56,243 nucleotides of DNA from a virus: positions 1-56,243 of the IMG/VR virus record IMGVR_UViG_3300009184_000053. The stretch is one strand, 5' to 3'. Below, in pieces: positions 41,682 through 51,445 of the stretch (position 1 is its first letter; each line of letters opens with the position of its first letter). The translations under genes were made by a program, and so were the position numbers. The notes beneath the pieces are model-generated. The model saw only the letters and a list, made by a program, of their open reading frames with translations, was not told where the DNA came from and did no database searches.

Positions 41682-43511
41682 ATGGCTTTAAAAGATCTAT
41701 CGGAAGAGCAGATTCTCAAATCTGACTCGAATGCTCTCATTTCAAGATACAGTAATCTAGGATCTAATACTAACAGGGGTACTACTGCTAGATCTTTATT
41801 TTATGAAGCTGGAAAGAGAAATCCAGGAAAGTATGGTCAGTTCTTATTCTATTCCCTTGGCAGTTTTGATAATAATTATATAAATTCTTACTATAGATCA
41901 GAGTCTGTTTCTTATAACAAGACTATATCATCATTAGCATCAAAAAACCCTTCAGCAGGTATGCTTGTTAGGGAGACACAAAATAATGAGTTAATTTCAT
42001 CTAAAAATACAGGAACCTTATCTGGTCTTGTTTCTTCTACTTCATATACAGGTAATATAATTGGGGGTCTTTCCGCTCCCTATTACTGGAAGGATTTTTT
42101 ATATTGTAAATATTATGGGGCAATTCCTAATAATTACATGATAACTTTAAGAAGATTCCCTACACCAGTTTTAGATAACCTATCGGTTCCCGATGCAATA
42201 AAAAGTACTGATTCTTATCACGCGGAAGGTGCGGGCAGACCTGTAGCTCAAGCGGTTACTTGGTATGGAGGTAATACCGGAAATTCTTTATCATCTCTCT
42301 TATCATTCACATCAGGCCTTCAATGGCAAGACAAAGAGCAAGAACAGACTAGAAACCAACAAGCATTCTCAAAGGGTATATTCATGGATGGCGCTGGTCC
42401 CATGGCTTTTATTGGGGACTCACTTAAAAAGCTATCCCCTGTTCTTGGTAATGCTTTTGATCTAGGTAAAACCCTAGTTAATGGATTAACCATAGCTGCC
42501 GATCCAAGAGAAACAGTAACCGGTGCAATAAGAACAAATGCATTTAGAAATAGGTCAAAAGAGGAGTCCGGCGTAATGGGAGAATATATTTATGTCCCAG
42601 TAGACGTCGTAAAGAAAACATGGGTTAGAGGAATGGGTCTTACTTTCGCTTGGGGCGAGATTAATGTAGTTTTTGAATATGAATTGGCAACAGTTTCAGA
42701 GGTAAACTCTAAAGCTGCTATGCTTGATATACTGGGTAATCTTTTATCAATTGGAACAAATTATGGTAACTTCTTAACCCCCGATGTTAGATACGATGCA
42801 GCATTTCCACCTATAGGATTTCCTGGAGGAAATGCAGGTTTGGAAACTTATTACAAAGATCCTTTAAAATGGTTTAAGAATTTTGCAACTGATATAACCA
42901 AGTCAACAAAAGGTACAGGATCGACTCAGGATAGCGACCCTGCAGATACTTCTGCTGATTCTAAAATCCAAGATATTCGTAGTAAACTTTCTAGCATTTT
43001 GCAAGAAAGCGGAAATGATCCTTCTAAGATATCATCCCAAGTTGATAAGCTTGCAGAGGAGTTAGGAGCAGGAGCTGGTAGACTACTTAGATTTGCAGTT
43101 TCAAAAGAATTTACAGAAAATTATAAAGTTCCCGTTTCACTTTTAACGGGAGCACCTGTAGGCGAATGGCATTTAACTGTAGGCAATCCGACTAACCCTA
43201 TTGCAATGATAGGTAATCTTATTTGTAATGGCGTTAAAATAGAATTCTCTGAATCATTAGGCCCTGATGATTTTCCAACTGGGATAAAAGCAACATTTAC
43301 ATTAACTCACGGAAGGGATAGAGAAAGAGGCGAAATAGAAAGTATATTTAATAGAGGTGCGGGAAGACTTTATCAATCCACATTATCAACCTCTGCTAAC
43401 GCACAACCCTACGCTTCCTTCGGAGACGTCAATGGTAATGTTCTTTCTGAGAATTTTAAGAACGACTATTTAGACGGAACAACCTGGCAAAAAAATACAA
43501 CAGGTCTTTAA
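41682..43511 (+). CDS. Large tail/baseplate structural protein
   Basis: This 609-aa Gly/Ser/Asn-rich protein opens the tail block. Near the C-terminus a conserved-looking stretch reads LLTGAPVGEWHLTVGNPTNP, then IGNLICNGVKIEF and LGPDDFPTGIKATFTLTHGR. This looks like a phage structural domain of tail-tube or baseplate type, though I cannot give its exact T4 counterpart. A disordered linker (about 405-455) separates it from the N-terminal part. It is followed by LysM-like, hub-like and spike-like genes, which supports a baseplate or tail-end role. Confidence 0.7.
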   Translation: MALKDLSEEQILKSDSNALISRYSNLGSNTNRGTTARSLFYEAGKRNPGKYGQFLFYSLGSFDNNYINSYYRSESVSYNKTISSLASKNPSAGMLVRETQNNELISSKNTGTLSGLVSSTSYTGNIIGGLSAPYYWKDFLYCKYYGAIPNNYMITLRRFPTPVLDNLSVPDAIKSTDSYHAEGAGRPVAQAVTWYGGNTGNSLSSLLSFTSGLQWQDKEQEQTRNQQAFSKGIFMDGAGPMAFIGDSLKKLSPVLGNAFDLGKTLVNGLTIAADPRETVTGAIRTNAFRNRSKEESGVMGEYIYVPVDVVKKTWVRGMGLTFAWGEINVVFEYELATVSEVNSKAAMLDILGNLLSIGTNYGNFLTPDVRYDAAFPPIGFPGGNAGLETYYKDPLKWFKNFATDITKSTKGTGSTQDSDPADTSADSKIQDIRSKLSSILQESGNDPSKISSQVDKLAEELGAGAGRLLRFAVSKEFTENYKVPVSLLTGAPVGEWHLTVGNPTNPIAMIGNLICNGVKIEFSESLGPDDFPTGIKATFTLTHGRDRERGEIESIFNRGAGRLYQSTLSTSANAQPYASFGDVNGNVLSENFKNDYLDGTTWQKNTTGL

Positions 43512-43525
43512 ACTAACTTTTAACA

Positions 43526-44116
43526 ATGGCTTTAGAAATAGATACGCTAGTTAGAAATAAATCGACGTTCAATCCGTCTGCCCAGTTAAATCTATCTAAC
43601 TATGGGGTTTGGGATCTAACAAAACCTTCTATATCTTATCAGGGGGTAGATCCTGCATATAAAACATTTATGATGATCCCTGATTATTTTCAAATGCGTC
43701 CAGACCTTGTAGCAGCTTTAAGAATGGGGGATCAAAAAAAGGTTGGAACGCTACTTAAATTTAATGGAATAAGTAATCCATTCGCATTAAAGGAAGGACA
43801 ACTGTTAGCTATTCCTGACGATAAAACCGCGGAGGATGTTTTTACTGCTAGACAAATACAGAATCAAAAATTATACTCATCTGACACAAATACGAATCCA
43901 AATCAGGAGTTTAGAAAAAATCAGGAGCAGAAAAAATTCGAGGTTAGTGACGGAAGGAAGAAATTTTTACAAGATAAAATAAAGAATAGTCCTGATATGA
44001 TTCTTCCTCCTAACGTAACACAGCCAGGAGAATCTTCAATAAATAAACAAAACGGGTACCTTGTTTTAGCTCCTTCCGCAGGCGGCGGAGGATTTAATTC
44101 ACCTTCGAATATTTAA
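43526..44116 (+). CDS. Baseplate protein with LysM-like segment, gp53-like candidate
   Basis: This 196-aa protein contains LLKFNGISNPFALKEGQLLA (76-95), the ending of a LysM-like fold (N-x-x-x-P-x-x-(L/I)-x-x-G-x-x-L-x-I-P). T4 gp53, a baseplate wedge protein, has a LysM-like domain, and phage baseplates commonly use such modules. The C-terminal 70 residues are polar and probably extended. The context, between two large tail genes with gaps of 14 and 10 nt, supports a baseplate role. Confidence 0.65.
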   Translation: MALEIDTLVRNKSTFNPSAQLNLSNYGVWDLTKPSISYQGVDPAYKTFMMIPDYFQMRPDLVAALRMGDQKKVGTLLKFNGISNPFALKEGQLLAIPDDKTAEDVFTARQIQNQKLYSSDTNTNPNQEFRKNQEQKKFEVSDGRKKFLQDKIKNSPDMILPPNVTQPGESSINKQNGYLVLAPSAGGGGFNSPSNI

Positions 44117-44126
44117 ATTCATCAGT

Positions 44127-45689
44127 ATGACACTTCAGGATATACAGATAGTTAGCTTGGCTTTAAATAATATAAAGCTAGATGAGCAGGTTCAAATAGA
44201 TAAGAGTGGGGGATCTGATAGTCTTAGTGATGCTAGAAGGCAAGCAGATATAGCGATAAAAAATACAGGGTTATTTGCACCTTTTATTACCATAAATGGA
44301 TACAATGTTACCCAATACATGAGGAGATTTAATTTAAATCTTGATGGATTTCTCCCTATGGTAAGATTTACTTTTATTGCGGAGGAAGCAGTTTTCATAT
44401 CGGTAAACTATCCAAAAGACGGAGATATAGCATCGGTGTATATGAGATCGCCTGGTGATTTCTATAAACCTTTTAGAATGGATTTTAATATTCTAAACGT
44501 TTCAAGTGAGCCTTCAAGTAGAATGGATTCATCTGGAACAGATCCAGAGGGTAAAGGGAGAAATCTAAAATTTACAATACTTGGAGAATGTAGAATTCCT
44601 GGACTTTACACACAAAGAATTAAATCCTTCAGAGATGTTTCATCATTGGAATGTCTACTTAGTGTTTCCCAAGATTTAAATCTTGGATTTTCTACAAATG
44701 ATAAAACATTAAATGATAAAATGACATGGCTATGCCCAGCATATTCATATTATGATTTTATGCAGAGTGTTTCTATAAGAGCATACAAGGATGATGAAAC
44801 AAGTTTTTTTGATTGCTGGATAGATTCTTATTATAATCTTAATTTTGTCAATCTTGGCTCCCAATTTGCTTATTCAGCTCCGCCTGATCAGAAGGCTGTA
44901 TATCTCCCTGGCTATGTTGGTGGCGGATTTCAAGCAAGTAACCGTATACCGGGAACACCCGATCCCAAACCAGTAGAAGCTCCTCTTGTTCTTACAAATC
45001 TTATTGGCTATGGTGAGATCCCTTATTTTATAATAGGATATACACTAACTTCTAAAGCTGGTAATAATACTAATCAAATGGGTTATGTTAACGAAATAGG
45101 ATTTTATGATGAGAATGAAAAGATTTTAGATCCATCCAAAAAATACATTAAATATAATATAGAGTCTCAAACTCCAGAGAATGTTGGCGACGGAATGGTT
45201 CTACAAAAAGGTAGAGCTAGAGATAATTCATATCAGGATGAAAAAAGAATAGAATGGCTAGGAATTTTAAATACAAAAATCCCTGGAAGTGATGGTGGAG
45301 TACACCCTAATTTTCTTCATGCTAAATATCAGAATTTAGTGAACTTTAACGATGCTACTAAAATGACATTACAGGTTGAGCTTGAAAATTATTTTCCTGG
45401 CATTTATAGAGGTCAAGTTATTCCTGTTCAAATCTATGTGAGTGAGCATGGAATAAGACAACAGAATGTTGGTAACCAAGGTAATAGGGAGTCAAATGAC
45501 ACACAAACTCCTGTAATCGATACATTCCTTTCAGGCAACTACGTTGTCATGGGTATGAGCGTGTATTGGAGTGATTCAGGGGGTAGAATGAGACAATCAT
45601 TAACTTTAGCCAAAAGGGTTTGGAATCTTAATACGTCTGGTGCTATACCTAAGGCATTCCCAATATCGCCTACAAAAAGTATATTTTAA
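44127..45689 (+). CDS. Baseplate hub-like protein (gp27/gpD-type candidate)
   Basis: This 520-aa protein is beta-rich, with features of tail hub proteins: an early TINGYNVTQYMRRFNLNLD strand-rich part, then KTLNDKMTWLCPAYSYYDFM and SFFDCWIDSYYNLNFVNL (about 190-250), resembling hub proteins that thread peptides through the tail tip. The C-terminal half includes YPGIYRGQVIPVQIYVSE-type strands typical of a hub barrel. The gp5-like spike gene is two genes downstream, and gp27 and gp5 are partners in T4. The assignment rests on context and general pattern. Confidence 0.6.
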   Translation: MTLQDIQIVSLALNNIKLDEQVQIDKSGGSDSLSDARRQADIAIKNTGLFAPFITINGYNVTQYMRRFNLNLDGFLPMVRFTFIAEEAVFISVNYPKDGDIASVYMRSPGDFYKPFRMDFNILNVSSEPSSRMDSSGTDPEGKGRNLKFTILGECRIPGLYTQRIKSFRDVSSLECLLSVSQDLNLGFSTNDKTLNDKMTWLCPAYSYYDFMQSVSIRAYKDDETSFFDCWIDSYYNLNFVNLGSQFAYSAPPDQKAVYLPGYVGGGFQASNRIPGTPDPKPVEAPLVLTNLIGYGEIPYFIIGYTLTSKAGNNTNQMGYVNEIGFYDENEKILDPSKKYIKYNIESQTPENVGDGMVLQKGRARDNSYQDEKRIEWLGILNTKIPGSDGGVHPNFLHAKYQNLVNFNDATKMTLQVELENYFPGIYRGQVIPVQIYVSEHGIRQQNVGNQGNRESNDTQTPVIDTFLSGNYVVMGMSVYWSDSGGRMRQSLTLAKRVWNLNTSGAIPKAFPISPTKSIF

Positions 45690-45695
45690 AAGTGT

Positions 45696-45705
45696 GATAA
45701 ATATA
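45696..45705 (+). promoter_or_regulatory. Weak late-promoter-like GATAAATATA
   Basis: GATAAATATA lies 20 nt before the ATG at 45726 and resembles both the T4 late element TATAAATA and the GATATATA motif of this window. It is a variant, so the call is weak. Confidence 0.3.
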
Positions 45706-45725
45706 GTAAATTTATTTAAAGTTAA

Positions 45726-48700
45726 ATGTTAGGAGCAACCGATCAATTAAGGAGTCTCTTTTTAAAGGGATTTAAACTTTCAAAACAAGGGAACTACGAG
45801 GATCCAACATATCTTGGATTTAAAATTGTTTTCGATTTTGGGGTTTTACCTGTTGGCGTTGAAGACGGTTTACCTCCTAGTCCAATACTTAAGAAAGACA
45901 ATTATCTAGCTGACACTGGTGTTAATAGTTTCGTAAGCAGAAATCCATTCGGCCAACCTCAATACGACTATAAGGAGCCTGGACCTGCTGGTGAAATAGC
46001 TTTTTATTCTGCAGTAACATATCTAAGCGAAAGGGAGGATGGGTTTATAAACGGTGGAAAAAGAGCAGATATGCTTGTTCAATTCCAAAACACTCTAAAA
46101 GATCTTGTTAATAATTATCCTTGGTTTTTTCAATCTATAAATGGACTAGATGCTTTAGCTAAAGTTTCTAGGACTGGATTTCCTGATGATAGCTCAGGTA
46201 CTTTTAACCCGCAGAGAACTGCAGGTAAGATTTTAGAATTTAAAACACTGGAGTCATTGAATCTAAGAATGACTGCTTTGGCAACACTTTATAATCAAGC
46301 AACTTTTGATTATGATAATATGAGAGAGGTTGTTCCTAGGAATCTTAGAAGGTTTACAATGTATATCTTTGTTTCTGAAATAAGAAATTTTTTCAAAACC
46401 TCTAGATTGATTGGATCTTCGTCTACTCTTAAAACCATAGATAATCTTTCCTCTTTATTAGGTAATGGAAATAATCCCGGGACAAATCTGGGAGTGACCC
46501 AAATTGCAGGAGAACAAAATCAACAATATTCTTCCGGTGGAGCAACCAACCCAACTAATGGGTTTACTTCTTTTATAGGAAACGTTCTTAATAATTCAGG
46601 CTTAGACAGTGATATATCTCTTCTTAGAAATCAACAAGATCAATCAGGAATTAAACCTGTTATAGTTTTTGAGTGCAGAAATTGCGAGTTTGATTTTGCA
46701 GAAAGCACACCTATAACTAGTTCAATTTCTCCAGGTACAAATCAACCCGATTTAACTACTCAGGGATTTAAAGTTCATGTGGGTAATGTTAGAATGAGAT
46801 CACAATTCCCTAACATTAGACAGGACGGAAATCCTTTAATCCTAGCTGATAGCTGGGATGGTGGAAGATCTTCAGTTCAAAAGAATCCAAAGGATCAAAG
46901 CCAAATACTTTCTATAGGCGAAGAACTTTTAACAAACTTTATAAGCAATTCTTTAAATGATCTAATCAATGAGGGAGCAGCTACTCTTACTGGTGCTTTA
47001 TCTGGAGTTGATAGAACAATTCTTGGTAACACCTACACTTTTAATACTGCTGCTCTCAATGGAACAAATCTTTCTTTCAATAACGCACAGAATTTTTTAC
47101 AAAGTTTAGGAGGAGTTAACGGACTTGGGAATAGACTTCCTAATCCACAAACTAATGGTCTCGGGGGTCCTCCTCAAAGAGCTTATGTAAAACCTACTGG
47201 CGATGAATATTTAGGAAATCCTGGACAAGATTTAGGAAGCCCTGGTAGGGTGTATCCAAAAGTCAGTGATGATGCTTATCCAACATCACCAGGTAAGGAT
47301 TTGGGACTGCCTTTAAGAGCATACTCTTCACCAGGCGGAGACGAGTATCCAAACAATCCTGGACAGGATCTAGGAGTTCCCCAGAGAATTTATCCTGTTC
47401 CTTCCGGTGATCAGTATATAAATTCACCAGGAACTGATCTTGGACTTCCAAGAAGAGCTTACAGCTCCCCAGGTGGAGACGAATATCCTGAAAATCCTGG
47501 AAATGATTTAGGAGTTCCTCAGAGAATTTACCCAAAACCATCGGGAGATGTTTATCCAAATTCACCAGGTAGTGATCTTGGTGTTCCCCCTAGAGCTTAC
47601 CAACAGCCTTCAGGAGATGCATACCCTAATAATCCAGGAAGTCTTAACTCAACAAATATAAATGGAGGGGATCTCGGGGTTCCTCAAAGGGTTTATCAAA
47701 AACCATCCGGAGATGTTTATCCAACTTCACCTGGACAGGATCTAGGTCTTCCAAGAAGAGCTTATCAATCAGTTTCCGGTGATTCTTATCCGACTAATCC
47801 TGGATCAGCAAATGCATCAGATCCTAACTCATTAGGAGGAGATCTTGGTGTACCCCAAAGAATTTATCCAAAACCTTCAGGAGATGTTTATACAACATCC
47901 CCAGGTCAAGATCTAGGTTTACCCCAAAGAGCTTATCCCTTAACATCGGGCGACGCATATCCAACTAATCCAGGAAATCCAAGTTCTCAAGGAGGTAGCA
48001 ATGCTGCAGGAGGAGATCTTGGCGTACCTCAAAGGATTTATCCAAAACCATCTGGAGATGCTTATGTAGATTCTCCAGGCAAAGATCTTGGACTTCCTTT
48101 AAGAAGTTATAACCAACCAACAGGTGACGGGTATCCAAATAATCCTGGTGGAGATTTGGGTGTTCCCCAAAGGGTTTACACCAATCCTACAGGTGATTCC
48201 TATGCTGATGTACCAGGAAGAGATCTGGGTTTACCACAAAGAGCTTACGGCAAACCAACAGGTGACGAATATCCAAGTAACCCTGGGGATCTTAATTCGA
48301 CAGGGGGAGATCTTGGAGTACCACAAAGAATTTATCCAAAGCCTGATGGCGATGTATATCCAAATAGTCCAGGAATTGATGCAGGACTTCCTTTAAGAGC
48401 TTATCCAAAAACTGATGGTGATACTTATCCAGGGGTTCCTGGTCCTGAACTAGGAGCACCTGATAGGGTATACAATAAACCTTCAGGTGACGTTTATTCT
48501 AAAGTACCCGGGTCTTCTTTAGGTGTTCCTGATAGAGCTTATCAACCTGCTTCTGGTGACGAATACACTGGAGTTCCTGGTCCAGATTTGGGAGTAGCAG
48601 AAAGAATTTATACAAAGCCATCCGGTGATTCTTATCCGAATTCTCCAGGTAGTGATCTTGGACTCCCACAAAGAATTTATAGCAAACCATTTGGTGATGA

Positions 48701-50654
48701 ATATAGCGGGGTTCCAGGTAAAGAATTAGGCAAGCCTGAAAGAGTTTATCAAAATCCCGAGGGCGATGTTTACCCAGATTCACCAGGTAGATCCCTTGGA
48801 TTACCTGGAAGAGTATATGAGGGAATCGCTGCTGATCAATATTTAGATGTTCCAGGAAAAGAATTAGGAGTTCCTCAAAGGGTTTACCCTGCTCCAGGTG
48901 GAGATGTCTATGATAAATCGCCAGGTGAAGATTTAGGATTGCCAGGAAGAACGTACGGTACACTTTCAGACGATGAGTACATAGGTTCACCTGGAAAGGA
49001 TTTGGGTGTTCCGCAAAGGGTTTATCCGAACGTGAATAGTGACGTTTACCCCGATTCACCAGGTAAGCAATTAGGGGTTCCTGATAGAATTTACAATTCA
49101 CCAGATGGTGATGTGTATCAGGAGGTTCCTGGTCCCGAATTGGGCGGACAAACCCGAATTTATCCAAAACCAGATGGAGATGTTTATTCTAAATCACCAG
49201 GGGAAGATTTAGGACTTCCCCTTAGAAATTATAAAAAACCAGAGGGTAATGCATATCCTAATCTTGATGATAGCTATAAAGGTGGCAGTCCAGAAATAGA
49301 TATTAATAGAATTTATCCAGACCCAGGTGGCGATGCATACACTGGAGTTCCCGGACCAGATTTAGGATTATCTGTTGGTGGATATGAGAGAGCTTATAAA
49401 TCTCCAGAGGGAGATGCATATTCAAACGTACCTGGTAAAGATTTGGGTGTTCCTGAAAGAGTTTATAAAGAAACCGGTGATGATGTATATCCTAGCGTAC
49501 CTGGACCTGATTTAGGTTTAAATAGTAGCTCTAGAGATTACCAGAGAAATTATAGAGCTCCGTCGGGAGACGAGTATCCAAGAAACCCTGGTCCTGATTT
49601 GGGGGTTAAAGGTGATGTTGGATCCCCGCAGAGGGTTTATCCAAAACCTAATGGAGATGCTTATCCGACCTCTCCTGGCCCAGATTTAGGACTTCTTAGG
49701 GAAGGATCCTCAGCTTCCAGAGTTTATGTTCCGCCTTATGGAGATTCATATCCTGGAAATCCTGGTACAGACCTTGGTGTTAGAAAAGACAGCGGATCTA
49801 TTCAAAGGGTTTATCCGAACCCTGGTGGTGATGTTTATCAGGGGGTTCCTGGGGTTGATCTTGGTGTTAAATTAGGAACTGACCAGAGAGCTTATAAAGT
49901 TCCAGATCCTTCTGATTCATATTCAAATAACCCAGGAACGGATCTTGGGGTTAGAAAAGAAGTAGGAACACCTCAGAGGATCTACCCGAAACCAGGTGGT
50001 GACGTATACCCAAATAATCCAGGTAAAGATCTTGGTGCTCCTGATAGAATTTACAATAATCCAGGAATTGATGATGAATATCCACACGTTCCAGGAAAAG
50101 ATCTGCTAAACAATCCTAGTGTTTATAATAAAGTTTCTGGAGATGTTTATCCAAATTCCCCAGTAAATGATTTGGAAGCACAGAATAGTTCTTACGTAAG
50201 AAGTTTAGAAAATAATCCTTCTAACCAAATCTCAGGAGATAGAGTTTACGGTAATCAATCAAATATCCCAGCATCTAATTTATCCGCAGATCAGGTTTAT
50301 TCCGCTCCTGGTATGACTAATTCTTTTGGATCTGCTGAAAGAGTTTACGGAAATCAAATTTCAACTAATTCTCCTAATCAGATAGAGCAAACCTCAATAT
50401 ATCCAAAACAAGACTCAACTATCTCTAACTCTGATGTTCTAAGTAATTTCAAAGGTGAAATGCCGGAGCCTGTATATCCTCAGGTCCAATCATTTGCATC
50501 TTCCAGAATGAGAGGCGATCTTGGAAGGGATTATCCTCCCGTTTCCGGAGATTTTTTAATCGATAAACCTATAAATTTGGGAAATCTAAAACCCCCTGAT
50601 AAATATAATATTAGTACAGGAGGATATAATTCACCTAAATCAGAATTTGAATAA
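45726..50654 (+). CDS. Giant tail protein with about 40 copies of a 23-residue repeat
   Basis: This is the longest gene here, 1642 aa. Residues 1-470 look like a baseplate/tail structural domain (YPWFFQSINGLDALAKV near 135-151, VVPRNLRRFTMYIFVSEIR near 202-220). Residues 485-1487 are tandem 23-residue units, consensus R-(A/V/I)-Y-P-K-P-S-G-D-x-Y-P-x-(S/N)-P-G-x-D-L-G-(L/V)-P-x. Units often alternate between a RAY..DEY..NPG form and a RIYPKP..DVY..SPG form. Some units carry Asn/Gly/Ser-rich insertions. Residues 1488-1642 are a degenerate tail. A long extended fibre, a tail-length spacer or a ligand-binding array are all possible. Confidence 0.75.
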   Translation: MLGATDQLRSLFLKGFKLSKQGNYEDPTYLGFKIVFDFGVLPVGVEDGLPPSPILKKDNYLADTGVNSFVSRNPFGQPQYDYKEPGPAGEIAFYSAVTYLSEREDGFINGGKRADMLVQFQNTLKDLVNNYPWFFQSINGLDALAKVSRTGFPDDSSGTFNPQRTAGKILEFKTLESLNLRMTALATLYNQATFDYDNMREVVPRNLRRFTMYIFVSEIRNFFKTSRLIGSSSTLKTIDNLSSLLGNGNNPGTNLGVTQIAGEQNQQYSSGGATNPTNGFTSFIGNVLNNSGLDSDISLLRNQQDQSGIKPVIVFECRNCEFDFAESTPITSSISPGTNQPDLTTQGFKVHVGNVRMRSQFPNIRQDGNPLILADSWDGGRSSVQKNPKDQSQILSIGEELLTNFISNSLNDLINEGAATLTGALSGVDRTILGNTYTFNTAALNGTNLSFNNAQNFLQSLGGVNGLGNRLPNPQTNGLGGPPQRAYVKPTGDEYLGNPGQDLGSPGRVYPKVSDDAYPTSPGKDLGLPLRAYSSPGGDEYPNNPGQDLGVPQRIYPVPSGDQYINSPGTDLGLPRRAYSSPGGDEYPENPGNDLGVPQRIYPKPSGDVYPNSPGSDLGVPPRAYQQPSGDAYPNNPGSLNSTNINGGDLGVPQRVYQKPSGDVYPTSPGQDLGLPRRAYQSVSGDSYPTNPGSANASDPNSLGGDLGVPQRIYPKPSGDVYTTSPGQDLGLPQRAYPLTSGDAYPTNPGNPSSQGGSNAAGGDLGVPQRIYPKPSGDAYVDSPGKDLGLPLRSYNQPTGDGYPNNPGGDLGVPQRVYTNPTGDSYADVPGRDLGLPQRAYGKPTGDEYPSNPGDLNSTGGDLGVPQRIYPKPDGDVYPNSPGIDAGLPLRAYPKTDGDTYPGVPGPELGAPDRVYNKPSGDVYSKVPGSSLGVPDRAYQPASGDEYTGVPGPDLGVAERIYTKPSGDSYPNSPGSDLGLPQRIYSKPFGDEYSGVPGKELGKPERVYQNPEGDVYPDSPGRSLGLPGRVYEGIAADQYLDVPGKELGVPQRVYPAPGGDVYDKSPGEDLGLPGRTYGTLSDDEYIGSPGKDLGVPQRVYPNVNSDVYPDSPGKQLGVPDRIYNSPDGDVYQEVPGPELGGQTRIYPKPDGDVYSKSPGEDLGLPLRNYKKPEGNAYPNLDDSYKGGSPEIDINRIYPDPGGDAYTGVPGPDLGLSVGGYERAYKSPEGDAYSNVPGKDLGVPERVYKETGDDVYPSVPGPDLGLNSSSRDYQRNYRAPSGDEYPRNPGPDLGVKGDVGSPQRVYPKPNGDAYPTSPGPDLGLLREGSSASRVYVPPYGDSYPGNPGTDLGVRKDSGSIQRVYPNPGGDVYQGVPGVDLGVKLGTDQRAYKVPDPSDSYSNNPGTDLGVRKEVGTPQRIYPKPGGDVYPNNPGKDLGAPDRIYNNPGIDDEYPHVPGKDLLNNPSVYNKVSGDVYPNSPVNDLEAQNSSYVRSLENNPSNQISGDRVYGNQSNIPASNLSADQVYSAPGMTNSFGSAERVYGNQISTNSPNQIEQTSIYPKQDSTISNSDVLSNFKGEMPEPVYPQVQSFASSRMRGDLGRDYPPVSGDFLIDKPINLGNLKPPDKYNISTGGYNSPKSEFE
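47178..50186 (+). repeat. Tandem 69-bp (23-residue) coding repeats, about 40 units
   Basis: Units begin at Arg-x-Tyr from residue 485 and continue to about residue 1487; 39 are clear and the last one or two degenerate. DNA of neighbouring units is diverged at third positions while the Gly-Asp, Tyr-Pro, Pro-Gly and Asp-Leu-Gly pairs are kept. Insertions of 4-12 residues occur after Pro-Gly in several units. Confidence 0.92.
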
Positions 50655-50656
50655 TT

Positions 50657-51358
50657 ATGCCAAGTGAAAAAACATACCTTGGTAAAGTTGTAGATAATAA
50701 AGATCCACTTTATCAGGGAAGAGCAAAAGTACAAGTATTTGGAATTTTTGATGGAATACCGGTAGATGATTTGCCATGGGCTGAACAGATCTCAGGTCTA
50801 TCCTTTGGCGGATACTACGGGGGTGGTAATACATCCATTCCCAGAATAGGGACTGTTGTTTCTGTTCATTTTGAGGATGATAATTATTACAAAATGAATT
50901 TTCACTACGTAAAAGAACTTTCAGATGATTTACTTCAGGAGCTTAGAGATGAAAATTCATATGACGGAACACAATCACTAGTATATGATTCGGAGGCTCA
51001 ACCAGGGGCTCTTAAAATTATCTATACCCGGAAGAAGGGATTAGTTTTTCAGCTGGGTGATGCGATAATTCAATTAGATACACAGAATGCCGGAACAGAT
51101 AAGGAAAAGCTTAGAATAGTTCTAAAAATGAACGACGACGAGATTAGAATGGAGAAGAAGAACGGTAAACAAACTGTTATAATTAACAGTGGTAATATAG
51201 AATTAGGTGAAGACGCTGCTGAAAGACTTATTCTTGGTGATTCATTTAAATCCCTCTATAATTCACACACCCACTCCACACCATCAGGGGAGTCTTCTAT
51301 GCCAACCCAATTAATTCAGGATAATATCCATCTTAGTCAGATTTCTAAAACTAAATAA
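50657..51358 (+). CDS. 5: Baseplate spike protein, gp5 OB-fold type without lysozyme
   Basis: This 233-aa protein has the gp5/gpV OB-fold: YLGKVVDNKDPLYQGRAKVQ (7-26), VFGI, DDLPWAEQISG (about 37-47), then RIGTVVSVHFEDDN (about 63-76). After it comes a strand-rich region (GLVFQLGDAIIQLD, then repeats of similar form) like the beta-helical spike of gp5. HTHSTPSG near residue 205 is typical of spike proteins. T4 gp5 has a lysozyme domain between these parts; here there is none. It begins 2 nt after the giant gene's stop. Confidence 0.82.
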   Translation: MPSEKTYLGKVVDNKDPLYQGRAKVQVFGIFDGIPVDDLPWAEQISGLSFGGYYGGGNTSIPRIGTVVSVHFEDDNYYKMNFHYVKELSDDLLQELRDENSYDGTQSLVYDSEAQPGALKIIYTRKKGLVFQLGDAIIQLDTQNAGTDKEKLRIVLKMNDDEIRMEKKNGKQTVIINSGNIELGEDAAERLILGDSFKSLYNSHTHSTPSGESSMPTQLIQDNIHLSQISKTK

Positions 51359-51389
51359 TCACTTATTTAATTCAAGGAACTTAAGATTT

Positions 51390-51398
51390 GATATATAC
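51390..51398 (+). promoter_or_regulatory. Candidate late promoter GATATATAC
   Basis: It lies 47 nt before the ATG at 51446, in an 87-nt gap after the spike gene. The distance to the start is the longest among the copies. Confidence 0.45.
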
Positions 51399-51445
51399 TA
51401 TAACTAAATAACTTTTAATCACTAAACCTTTTAAAAACAAAAAGA

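Noticed and set aside
47263-49167. Long minus-strand and alternate-frame open frames over the 23-residue repeats
   Set aside because: Periodic coding repeats keep other frames open; the products mirror the repeat and have no independent support.
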